Shown here: positions 13,771 through 25,600 of the stretch, piece after piece
Layout: each line of letters starts with the position of its first letter
How positions within the stretch are numbered: the first letter of the stretch is position 1
From: Diadema setosum
Taxonomy: Eukaryota; Echinodermata; Echinoidea; Diadematoida; Diadematidae
DNA: 64,000 nucleotides
Direction: 5' to 3'
NCBI GenBank assembly: GCA_033980235.1
Contig: CM067074.1
Span: 36,147,723-36,211,722 of the forward strand
Translations under genes and position numbers: made by a program
The notes under the pieces: model-generated
What the model was told of the DNA's origin: nothing
Database searches by the model: none
Seen by the model: the letters and a program-made list of their open reading frames with translations, nothing else

Positions 13771-15496
13771 AAATCCATTCTCTATAAAGTAGTATGTACC
13801 AGGTATATGTAATGAGAAACACGAAGGCCCGGTGTGATTGAGAAGTGGCGCTCCTTGTGCACGCACTACTGTGATGTCATGACAGTTGGAAACACATCAG
13901 AACTTGCAACAACCGCAAAAAAATAAGGTGTCTGTCGCATCAAATTATTCATCTTGTAATGAATTACCAGTTCCTAAATTGAATTCCGCTTCGAAAAGAG
14001 TAGATCGTATTTGTTTCACTGCTCTAACAGCATTAGAGTAGCTAGATCACGTGACAATTAAAAACGACTAAGCTCACTAGTTTATATAGGGAAATTGTTT
14101 GTTTTCGTCGCGTTGTATCCTCTGTTGTTATGTAATCCATGATTAAATATCTTCGGAATTTTATTGGCTGTGAGTAACTAGATACAAATGCATTGAATAC
14201 CTATACCAAAGGTCAAATGACGCACAAGATAGGGTATGCCCCAAACATGTCAGAATGTTTAAAGGGTTTTACTGAGTAAAGTTTTGTAAAGATATTTGTG
14301 TAGAGCATTGCTCAGCTTTGAAGTCGATCACGAAAATGGCAACGTCTTTGGACGGAGAATTCAGTTCATTTTTTACTTTTATTACCTGTAAGATTAATTT
14401 TCTTTCGTATAATGCTTTCTTGTGAACCATTTTCTTTTTTTTTTTTTGTTAGAATCAGGGGTAAAGAGATGGTGTTAGAATGTCATTTCCCGTCAAAAGC
14501 GATCATAATGTAGTACATGTGAAGATATATTCAATTAATATTTTGTTCTTGAAAGCATGAATTGCAGTTCAAGTACAAGATGAATGGACTTTTCCTTATT
14601 AATTATCTAGAAGAGGGAGAGATGTCTAGTTGGGTGATTGCTTTGTCGAAAAATTGATAAAAATATGATCAAAATCCAAATATGTTTGTTTACAAAGCGG
14701 CCTCTCGCTTTGATCCGACAGTCCGAGAGAAGGTATTATGGAAAATTATGGATAATGTATGCTCTTCGTGCAACTCTTGTTTGTAATAGAGGGCTCTGTC
14801 TCAAACTCTCTACTAGCGCCACCTACGTCGGCTAGCGGGAGAACCTTCTTCCCACGGTAAGATCTAATGAAACTTGTAGATCTTTGTAGGCGAAAGTCTC
14901 ATCAAAAGGATAGTTTTCGACTGATGTTGCAAAATGAAAATAAACTTTTCCACACACGCATATCTTAATTCTGCTTTTTATTAACTAATTCTGACTTTCC
15001 TTGTATTTACCAATTCAATAACTCCTCTACATGAGACTAGTTTCAGCTACACAACTCATGTTTGCATATTAGGTAAGCAACACAGCCCAAACAAAAATAT
15101 ACATTGTTGGCAATGCAATATCACAAAGAAATAAAGCATGTTATTACGCTTTCGATTGACCTATATCCTATCCCTTATACCAAGAAATAAGAATAGTAAT
15201 AAAATGGTATTGTAATACTGTGTATTCAGTTAAGTGCAAAAGGCAAACAATTCTGAATCAGTCACTTTGCTCACCTTGTTGACAGATACCTGTTATTGTT
15301 TTTATTGATTTGGTAACATAATAATGATATGAAAGGTGTGCTTGAGTATTCGAATGCAAGAATGGTTGTCAGATTCACCTGAAATATATTTCATGCAACA
15401 CAATGACAAAATGACAAAAATAACAAAATGACACCATTAGGCACCTTCTTATCGAGGTAGAAGAACGCGTCTCCTCCCCCGTAAACAAATGCACGT

Positions 15497-15507
15497 CACA
15501 CACACAC

Positions 15508-15540
<33 letters not shown>

Positions 15541-15612
15541 ACACACCACACAACTCACACAAACAAACACAAACACGCAAACACTCCCATACACACGCAC
15601 AGGCACACACAC
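15497..15612 (+). repeat. CA microsatellite in copy A
   Basis: (CA)n of variable purity; the shorter equivalent in copy B is at 62297-62340. Confidence 0.95.
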
Positions 15613-17214
15613 AAATAAAGGTGACTGCAAAATGAAATAAGTAAGAAACAACATGAACAAAAAATGCATTGTATAAGTGGCATGCACGAAATTTTCGTTC
15701 GAGCGTGCGCGACTGGATGTGTGTAAGTCTATTTCATCTCATTTCATTTTATTTCATTTCCGACAATTGTATGCAATACAATGGCCCTATTATTAGGGTC
15801 TACCTGTAGAAGAGTGCTTGAACCGAAATTTACCTAAACATCGGTATAGTAATCTGTGTTTTCCTTGATGGGAATCATCAATAGAAGTGATTGAAAGAAT
15901 GATCTATCGGTGAAATGTCTTCAACTTTCCTTTATCTTTATCATATCAGAATTTTTTATCATAGAGGGAGATCGAAAGTCTTTCCAAATTGATTTTTTTT
16001 TTAATGATATGGAAAAAAAAAAATCATTTTTGTTCTAGAAGGCTTCGATGTGCCAGCTTTTATTTGTTATGGTTAAGCTTACCTCGAAGAACTTGATATG
16101 CAATAACCATACGTTAATATCTGTTACTGAATGAACACATAAAAGTAGAGGAATTATTTATGAATGAAAAAATGAATGAATGAATGAATGTCGAATGAAT
16201 GTCGGCTGAATGAACTAAGGTAAGAATGCATTGTATATCTATGTGTCAGTACACATTTATGTTCTTTTTCGTACATACAAACACACATTCATGTATACAT
16301 ATTGTAACACAACAATATTTCACGTTTATATGTGTGGAGTTTTTACCATTAGGATATAAGACTAACTTACGTCGGAGCGGAATTTGTTAAGATAAATTCA
16401 GTAAAACAATGTGGTTGCGGTTACTTTATGCTAATTTATACAATCCGTCATGTAACAAGCTATGCATTCTAAAAGAGTATCTCAGTTGTTCCTTTAAGTC
16501 AGTCATCTGTATTAATGATTATTTGCCAATTACTGGCTTTTGTGAAAGTTCAGATAGTGATAAGAAAAACATGATAATAAGTGCAGCAATAATTTCTAGA
16601 GTCAGTTCAAAGTTGTGCTACAGCGGTATGGTACCATCATTTAGCATTGTGTGTGTACACTTGTGTATACAGGTGGGCCATATGACACATTTTAGACAAT
16701 TAACTTTAATTAATTATTAAATGTGATCAGTTATAGGGCTGGAAATGATGTTTGTGTGTGATTCAAAAAATTTCAATCAAACTCTGAAGAGTTTGAAGGG
16801 ATAGCTTAACTCTGTGTAAAAATAGATAAAGAATAGAGGAAATTTTAGGGGAATTCGATCATAACCATGTCTATAATAATTCCACAAAGGTATTATCAGC
16901 TAGTATTAACAATAAGGGTGAAAGTCGAAACTTCAATTTAAAACTAGCATCGTCTCTGTATTAATATTGTGTTGGGAATGTATCGACATTCTAATTGTGA
17001 GTATCTACACACTGTACTTGTTTATAAACATGGTTGTGTAGCCTCTGAAGTTGTGATGCATTCGTATTCAGTATAAGGTACATTTGGGTGGAATGAGTGT
17101 TGTACGCTGATGAAATTAGAGCGACAACCAGTGGTTCTGCTCAAGAAGACAACTCGTCCAGCAGCCTTTGCGAGCATTCTCGAGCGGGCTTTGCTGCAAC
17201 GTGGATAACTGATT

Positions 17215-17425
17215 CTCTGGACGGACGTCCGACGTACTTCCAGAACGGGCGTCGGGGAACGAAGTACAGTACTTATGAAATGATAAGTTCGAACGACGTA
17301 CTTCCAGGGCGAACGTCGGAAGACGACGTACTTCTGAACTAAGGTGCAGAACGACGAAGTACAAGGGCGGACGTCGGGAGACGACGTACTTTCTGAATGA
17401 TTCTAAGGAACGACGCACTCTATAA
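17215..17425 (+). repeat. GC-rich degenerate tandem array
   Basis: Imperfect repeats of a unit containing ACGACGTACTT and CGGACGTCGG, in at least four partial copies. Base composition differs from the AT-rich flanks. No gene recognised. Confidence 0.7.
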
Positions 17426-17654
17426 ACGACGTCGGGAGTGATAGTGAGAATTCTCTTGTCAGTGGTGTTGGATGAATTAGATATGAGATTGAGAATGTGC
17501 CTTTGAATCAGATGGTGTGAAGTGCAAAGTGCAGACTGGTGACGTACAAGTCGTGGGAAACTTAAGGTTTTATCCTATTCATAGAGTGATCGTATATTTC
17601 GACCAAACGGACGGTCGGCTCGCTCGGCATAAGTGCCAAGGACCCGTTTCGCTG

Positions 17655-17656
<2 letters not shown>

Positions 17657-17712
<56 letters not shown>

Positions 17713-17713
17713 T

Positions 17714-17757
<44 letters not shown>

Positions 17758-17763
17758 GTATAC

Positions 17764-17801
<38 letters not shown>

Positions 17802-17844
17802 GTATACATATATAATATATATATACATATATATATATATATAA

Positions 17845-17879
<35 letters not shown>

Positions 17880-17880
17880 C
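17657..17880 (+). repeat. Long imperfect (TA)n tract
   Basis: About 220 bp of TA dinucleotides with GTATACGTATA-type palindromic interruptions; likely unstable and cruciform-prone. Confidence 0.95.
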
Positions 17881-17904
17881 ATACATAATTACATATGTTT
17901 GTTT

Positions 17905-18545
17905 GTTTAATAGGTACTTTATTTTCTGCAAATCATAAAATCAATCAGCAAATCAATATACATAAGGTACATAATCATGAACATGTGGGAAATATACAAA
18001 GTAAATTCAAAACAGGGTCGTTTGACTTGCATAAACAAAGATATAAAAGGAAATTAATGATATAATATACTGTATGCATGTCTATGCAGCGGGGATTACA
18101 ACAATTCGTTAAGAAGCGATTATGCAGAGGGCCGCCATTGTATGCAAACCTTGAAAAGATGGCCGGCCCGAGGAAAAGGTAGGGACGTACAGTACAAATT
18201 CTGCTGCGAAGATAGCAGGGGGAAATAAACTCTGATGTGTGATGGTGGTGAATGTGCGTGCAAGTGCTTGAAAGTGCACAAGGGCAGATAGGCTGGAATT
18301 TAGAATAATAGAAATGGTTTCCTGGAAGAGGGAACGATATGCGATGTTGCTATCGAGAGACCAACATTAGTCCTATAAATTATTTGTTTTTAGTTCGTAT
18401 TTGAAGTATACTGTAATAAGATGTGCTTCTTTAAGTTTGCTTTGAATGAAAACAAGGAGGCACATTGTTTCAACTCCTCAGGAAGAGTGTTCCATGTATC
18501 CGGACCGTGATGTCTGATCGACTTTTGAGCTGTGTATATATGTAC
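17905..18545 (-). mobile_element. Non-LTR retrotransposon 3' remnant
   Basis: On the minus strand, 18545-18390 reads KSIRHHGPDTWNTLPEELKQ followed by FKANLKKHIL, the extreme C-terminus of a CR1/Jockey-like RT polyprotein, then a 3'UTR ending near 17905. 5'-truncated. Confidence 0.75.
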
Positions 18546-19018
18546 ATGTATAAAATTTTTATGTATAGAAATACGTGTGTAAATGCATACATGTATACAC
18601 AAACTCAAACACTAAAAACGACAAATAGGACAAACTTATTTCAATAGTAGATATTATTTAGAATTTCTTCATGTTTATCATCTTAGTGCAATATTACGTT
18701 TCATATTCACTTTTCTGCTCATTCCCGGGCGAAAGTTTTTAGAAACCAGCGTCCTAAAATTATGAGGTAGGTCTATACAGAATCATACAATTGCACAAGG
18801 GGGGGGGGGGATCGGAACATGTCAAACATTTAGCTTCCCCAGAGAAAAGTTTGGTAATATTTCTGCAATATATTTCTTACCAGTTCAAAGGTTAAACTCC
18901 TTGTAGTGCCAGCACTATGAATACAATTCTGTCCATGTTACCTTTGATGGAAAGGGTTCAAGAATGTAGCAAATCAAAAGTACTGAAATGAGTTAAGTAT
19001 TACCATACGATTTCTATG

Positions 19019-19275
19019 GGGTCATCCTTCGAGACACACTCAGACACCCACAAGTCATACAGCCACGTGTTCGACATTGAAAAAAAAGTCCATGAGTCCT
19101 ACAGCCCACGAGTCATACAGCCCATGAGTTCGACACTAGGCAAATAAGGTCCATGAGTTTGACACTACAGGTACAAACAGCCCACCAGTTCGACATTATG
19201 ACACGGGTAGGTCTCATGGGCCTTATTTGCTAAATAGTGTCAAACGCATGGGCTGTTTGAGGTGTCGGTGTCATG
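19019..19275 (-). repeat. Fold-back repeat, copy 1 of 3
   Basis: Degenerate tandem and inverted copies of a motif around CCCATGAGTTCGACACTA. The same family occurs at 27085-27375 and 51905-52142, in the opposite orientation. Confidence 0.7.
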
Positions 19276-19279
19276 ACGT

Positions 19280-21340
19280 GCACCCATTTTGATAAACGGT
19301 GATTATATATCTCTTCACCAAATTCCGCATAAAACAAAACAGGATAAAGAGGTTATGTATCTTGTTACTGGACATTCGCGTTTGCGATATAGTTGAACAA
19401 TGTACCCTCAGGCTTTTAACGTGTTGAAGGACTTGCTCCAGTATTGGACGCACATATAGGACGGAGAATATAAGATATAATATCCAGATATCGGAAGTTG
19501 TTCGTCGCAGGTGCTCCAGTAAAACTAATTTTCCAAGGCATTAATCACACGATATTGATGTGTTAAAGTTCAGGTGCATATTTACTCTCATATCATTCAA
19601 CTTGTATTTACATACCTTTATGCGTGGTGCAGTATGGGTTTGCCTGTTGTCGTTTGCTTTAAGTCTTAGACTTAACAGTTGTATTGTTAACTTGGTGTTT
19701 TTTCATCTACATTTTTCAAGTCATTGCTGGTCTTCTCGAGAGTTGCCTTTAGTGTTTAATAACCCTTTGAAGACGAGTCCCGAGAATACACGGAACTAGC
19801 AAAAAGCAGATACAAATTAAAGTAAACTTCAGCAAAAGTCCGTTTTCACTGATATGGGATTCATTGAATGATTGGTACGTAGTGCCTCACTTCTCATCTA
19901 AAGTCATCAGTGCTCTAGTAAGGGACCAACCGATCTGTCCCTCGAAAAGGACATGGGGGTGATCACGTGTACGAAAGATGAGTGACAACTCCTGCCCGTT
20001 ATGACTCAATGTATAAATTGCCTTTGTTAAAATAGTTCAGTCAATCACATTATGGAAAAGGCTTCATCCATTTCGGACCTAAAAACAATAAAAACATATA
20101 TAGTTTATACATGTATATCATCACGAAACAGTAATATACAATCACAATTTGTACATTATTATCGACCAATTAAGCATGATTTGAATGACATTTCTCGGTA
20201 CAAAGCATTAAGTGTTTTGGGATGATGACGTTATCCACTCACTTATGTGAAGATGTGATCGCGAACAAAACCATTTGCTAATAGTTGAAAACATGTCAAA
20301 CTGTGTAATGCCTTATACGGACAACATTGAACGACGCTTACTGCTTCCAAGACAATTTTAATATCATTAGTGATAACGAACCAGATATGTACATACATTG
20401 AAAGTGGTTATGGGTTATGATAAACTTAAAGTGGACGATTAAAAAAATAGGATAAAATAAGTCCGGTATATCGTGGACACCACATTGCAGCAAAGGCACA
20501 AATTTCTAGGTGATCATAATGACAATTATCAGTTGTCGCTCGATAGGATAATTTAGACAGGTTTTGAGCTGTACTCTTTAGTTTTCAGGATGCAGGCAAA
20601 ATTTGGAAAACATATACACTCCCTCATCGTCGAAGACGTACGAATCACCTTCTCCTTTCATTGCGTCATATCAAAGAGGCAAGACATTCAAACCACAGTG
20701 CCAGCGCCTCCAGCGGCCCCCATGCACCTGCACCTGCACCTGTGGTATTCCGAAAATAAATGTGGATGATATATGTTTTTTCGCCGTTGTCACTCTCCGA
20801 GGTTTTGCTTCATATGTCAACTCCTGTAACCCCATCAAACATAATTTTATTTTCCGAAATAGAAAATACAACACATATCACTCATTGATTGTGATACTCC
20901 TGTGTTACGCATTTCATGACACATTATTGATTATTTTCGCTTGTACATATATCAAAACTTGAATATGTATTTTCTTGGTACAAAAGTTATAGACACCAAC
21001 AAATGAAATGGTATGTGAAATGAAAACAGTTTCAGTCTTTTCAGTCTTGCGTACATAACGAAATGCTAACTGCATGTCAAAGAATCAGACATTACTATCC
21101 TGATGGTTTACTCAAGATTAACAGTTCGGTCTACCAAACACTCGAGAAGAAACGACCATAGCTGCTTTTCGACATGAGGATATGGAAAATAATATAGGCC
21201 TTCACAATGTTCCTGATTTGAGCACGATATGCTCTTAAAAGATGACCAGCAGCTGTAACCGGTGCAACTGATTGACAAATTGCCCTACACCGACGTAAAT
21301 AAGCACTGAAGTGATCAGTGTTCAAGTAGTAGCCATGATA
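19280..21340. other. Non-coding stretch downstream of the receptor
   Basis: AT-rich; a short CACCTG repeat near 20727. No gene or transposon recognised. Confidence 0.4.
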
Positions 21341-21347
21341 AAAAAAA

Positions 21348-21412
21348 ATTCATGGGCGTACATACTCGGGCAGGATTCGAACCTACGACTTCGCGACCTC
21401 CTGAGCTGTAAC
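21348..21412 (-). mobile_element. tRNA-derived SINE fragment
   Basis: The minus strand contains GGTTCGAATCC, a perfect pol III B-box, preceded by a tRNA-like arm (CAGCTCAGGAGGTCGCGAAG) and followed by an A/T tail. The A-box half is poor and the tRNA fold incomplete, so it is read as a SINE head rather than a tRNA gene. Confidence 0.5.
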
Positions 21413-21431
21413 CGGTTTTGTCTTGTTTTGT

Positions 21432-21437
21432 TTTATT
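21432..21437 (-). promoter_or_regulatory. Candidate AATAAA polyadenylation signal
   Basis: First AATAAA downstream of the receptor stop, about 125 nt away on the minus strand. It lies in an A-rich stretch next to a SINE fragment, so it may be fortuitous. Confidence 0.3.
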
Positions 21438-21561
21438 TTGTTTCTTGTTGTTGTTTTTTTTTTGGGGGGGGGGGAGGTTACAGGACTTTTGTAGAACCAT
21501 CTTATAGAAGCATGCTTACACATACTAAGGCAGCGTAAGTTTTCGAACTAGCAGAATGAGA

Positions 21562-22666
21562 TTAAATATTGCGACGCATATTTTCCGTGTTTGGCTGTAT
21601 TGATTTCTGTTTACGGGTTGCGATGTCCACAATGGTGTACAGGTACGGATTAATTGATGAGTTAATTGGTAGGACAAAGACCACCAGCCAGGCATAGACG
21701 TCCGAGCTGAGTGTGATTACACTACTCTGGACAAGGATTCCTAGAATGATGATGGGCATCCAGCAAAAGAAGTCTGTACCGATCAAGAGTGACATCTTAG
21801 CAGCCATCTTGATTTCAGCCCCTTCACTGTCTTTGCGTCCCGCCTTGCTCCTGGTGACCCGCACCCAGATAAAGATGATGATGTAGGCGATGAGTACGAC
21901 CGAGAAACAAAAGGAGTTGACTCCAAGAAACAGGACAATGGAAAACTGCCAAGTTGACTCCGACGCCGTCGCAACGGTGGCATACCACGCAACACCAATC
22001 TGATTGAATAAGCGTTCATCAACAACGCTATTGAGATTAGAATTCTTGCGAATCAATGGTAGGCCCACACAGACGTCACTCAGGCCGTAAGCGTCAGGGT
22101 TGAGATGATTTAGAACAACAGCACAGGTACTGAGAAGGAGTGCCAGTCCCCAGGTCGCTCCTACTACCGTACGAGCTGATTTTACACTAAGGCGATGTTC
22201 ACTGAACGGAAAGAGGACGGAAATGACTCGATCGAGGCTGATGATGGTAATCAAGAAAACCGACGTCTCGCTGCTGATTACAGAGATGAAGCCCGCCGCC
22301 TGACAAATGCTACTGGTTCGCCACTCTTCGGCCCGCCCCTCCCAGAAGTAGGAATCCGAAATGACGATATCCATAATTGCTAGGATCAGGAGGTAGATTC
22401 CCATTAGGAAGTCAGAGATGGCAAGATTCAAAATTAGGACGGACTGGACTTTGGCCGTGTTGTGTGAAAATTTAGCTCGAAGTCTCTGAACTATTACGTA
22501 GGAGTTTCCGATAAGTGCGCTGATCCCAAGAATCCAAATGAAAATCTCGATAGGAAGATTCTGTAGGAAAGTCATTCGACAGGTGAAGAGGGGGTGAGCT
22601 GGTTCACCTAACGTACACACAGAGTCTCCTGGAGATATGCAACATATCCGTGGGTCGTAGACGTTT
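21562..22666 (-). CDS. Receptor exon 15: hinge, seven-transmembrane domain and C-terminus
   Basis: The exon starts after a run of T and CCAG at 22670-22667, in phase 2. It opens with a cysteine-rich hinge (VYDPRICCISPG, then C and C), as in LGR receptors. TM1 contains GN, TM2 contains LNLAISDFLMGIYLL, TM3 ends with LDRV (a DRY variant), TM6 has GTDFFCWMP and TM7 has NPYLY. These TM2, TM6 and TM7 strings are characteristic of the LGR/relaxin-receptor branch. Cysteines in SSICQ and DVCVG can form the TM3-ECL2 disulfide. ECL2 is long (about 55 residues). After TM7 only about 22 residues remain, shorter than in vertebrate relaxin receptors. No frameshift or stop is seen, so the gene looks functional. 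Confidence 0.96.
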
Positions 22667-25600
22667 CTGGAAAAAAAAATAGAATATACAACCAATAACG
22701 TTAACAAGCATAAAAAAATAATTATCTCAACCAATCAGACGTTGACTACAATAGAGATGTGCTGACGAGGGTTAATCTAAACTATGTTGATGTTGTAAAT
22801 AGTGTGAAAAATCAAACTATAAACTGATCATTATAGTTAGAAGTGCTTTAATCTGCATTGTGTCTTTGAGGGGTTTTTGTAGGGTTTTTTGTGTTAGATT
22901 TAATTTCTCTATTCCTCCGTTATACGTGAGTGCAGGTAGGTGTCAGGGTGTGTGGTTCAGATGAAGTCAATTCTACTATTGACTATATTGCATATATGCA
23001 AGTGTGACATAGCAAGATAGTTTTAATTCTGAATGTAAATATCTTTGGTATAATTTTCGCCCTTGTATGGGTATGACAGTATCAAGTAGATGTATGAGAT
23101 ATTGAGACATAAAATTTACAATCATGGACGTAAATGTGTCAAATCAAATTACATTTATATTCTTAGGAATAGCCCATAACAGACGAAATTTATAACAGAA
23201 CACAGAATCTGATGTTCGCTGGATTATTTCGACAAGAAGTAATTATTCAAACGTGCCACAAGAGACAAATGGTATTAAAGTTGTTTTACTGTCAGTAGAT
23301 CGGGTAATTTCCTTTACAATGCATTGTTATTAATGATAATCACACAATAGCCCATTCTTTTTCAGCTAACTCAAAGTTTGATAGATTTTTTGATTTGTGA
23401 GTTTGGTCAGTGTAACGGCAAAATGTAAAGCATGCAGAATGCTAGGTAAACCTTGTCGGGAAATGATCTCTGCAGAACACAATGAGAACCGACCTTTCAT
23501 ATTTCAAGCTGATACACTAACGTATTAGTTTAATTGGATATTTTGTTCAACTCTTCTTGAGCGAATTACGGATAAATGAATCTATGAGTGTAATCATTGC
23601 AACGTTAAGAGTGCTGGATTTTACGTAAACCTTGGCAGGAAAAGGAATTGTCTTTACAACAAAAACCGATAACCGACTTTATGACTTCATAACCTAATCA
23701 ATGCTGATGAAAACTTTGTGTAAAAGGTCACCAACCCTTTCTGATCAAAAATGCTTCTTATTGACTCAAAAGTTATTCTCTTGTTCTGAGAGGACCTATG
23801 TTTTCTTTTTTTTTTTTGATTGATTCGCTAAAACAAGATAACAAGTAAAACCAGTAAACATGTAAAACTACTAAACCAGTAAAACAGTTGAAATCTTGAG
23901 TTGAAATCCTTTATCGTTGTTTGTGGTTGTAAACATTTATTGCCATGCATAGTGACCTAATAGGCCTTATCTAGAAATGTGTTAGAGACTGTAATGATGC
24001 ATGCAGAAAATCATTGTTACTAGCTGTTTTGCATCCTTCAACATTTCCGATCATAGGTTTACACCAAATGAGTTACAAGAGAGGATAAAGATAACTTAGA
24101 TTATAGACGATTGAATTTAACAATTCACGTCATTTGATTGTTCCTGGATGAATTCACAAGTTATTTTAGGTAAAAATACTGATGGTAGTGTGACACAAAG
24201 TGAAAAGTCTTACATGGTGTCCAGGTTGACTAATCCGTCAAATATGTCAGGATAGAGTAGAATAGGAGAAGGTGGGCGTGCCAAGATGTATCTTTGTTGA
24301 GAGAAAGATACCAGAAGGGATGAAAAATTTATTAGCATCAACAAATTTCTCGTTTCTCAGAAACATGCATGTGGAATGGATGATAATGCTGTTGCATACC
24401 TCAGTGTTCCACCATTCTACAACCTGCACAAGGTATCCAGGCTCCCCACATGTACCAGATATTACATGCCAGGAGAAGATGATGGTACTTCTCTTATCCA
24501 AAACCAAACTGGAATTCAGTTTCATCTTTACTCGTACCCAAGAAAGGTGCTGTTTGTGCTAGCCTCGTTTATACGTACAGCGCTGTAATTGTAATAATTC
24601 ATTCTATTGGTTTGGTTTGGTTTATTTTTGCATTTTCTTTCCCAACATGCAATAACAAATGATAAGTGAGACATAGTATGCGGAAAAAAAAGGAGAGTAA
24701 ACATACAAATCAATATAAGAAATGTCAATTTCATAACAACATCAATCTGTAATAACATATGAATCAAAGCAACCTGTTAAGGCATACTGTATTTTTATTA
24801 TGAACAAAGAAGAAATCAATACAGAGGACCGTCATCATAAAGCAGAGCTTGACGTGGATGAGGCCCTATCTTTAATTATACGAATATAATATCATTACAA
24901 CACCAATAAACCCACACATAAAACTCCTAATCTTAACGTTATGTACCAAACACATTTTGCTTTAAAAAAAAACAACAACAACAACAACAAGGGAAAAGAA
25001 AAGAAAAACAGTGACTTGGTGCTTTAAAGAAAAATAAAAAAGACGCAGCACCATTGACTACTAGTAAATAGACGGGGGCCTCTTTTAAGTGATTAAATAT
25101 TATAAATGTCTTACCGATAATTGATTCGTTATCAAGTACAACAATGCAGTCAATCGTGGCGCTTACACATTGATTGAATCAAAATAGAGATCTGGCGGGC
25201 GTATCATTTTAATGTGACGGAGTACGCTTACCATTGATTTGATATATATTGAAGAGTTTGTTTGCAAAAACCGATAAGTCCATATTTGCCAAATGGAGAT
25301 ATTTGCGATTAAAGGTCAAGAAAAATAAAGAGAATAATAAGAAAATTTTTGCTTCTCTTGACCATAAATTCAAAAATATACCTTTATATGTAGTGACCAA
25401 TATATCCTTCAAAAGGTATTATTTTGTACTTTATGACAGAGATCGTACTTCAAAATCTTCAAAAATGGACTTATCGGTTTTTCCAAACAAACCCTTACAC
25501 CATCAATATTATCTATCATACATTTTCGTGTAACATAAATGTCCCTGAAACGTGTGGAATGGCCTTCATAACTAAACAGAGTGAACAAAACGAAGAGAGA

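Larger units (their letters stand above)
10066..16257 (+). repeat. Segmental duplication copy A
   Basis: Matches 58331-62977 in order and orientation. Shared blocks include 10180-10600 with 58428-58850, 11570-11880 with 58940-59260, 12985-13120 with 59270-59390, 13440-14340 with 59630-60530, 14640-14900 with 61390-62000 and 15000-16240 with 62090-62960. The differences are mainly transposon insertions. No intact gene was recognised inside. Confidence 0.88.

Noticed and set aside
21348..21412. tRNA gene
   Set aside because: The B-box is perfect but the A-box half and cloverleaf are incomplete; a SINE head is more likely.
25209..25240. ATGGTAAGC donor-like site at the expected place for an LRR exon
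   Set aside because: The preceding sequence is the end of a MITE and has no LRR pattern.
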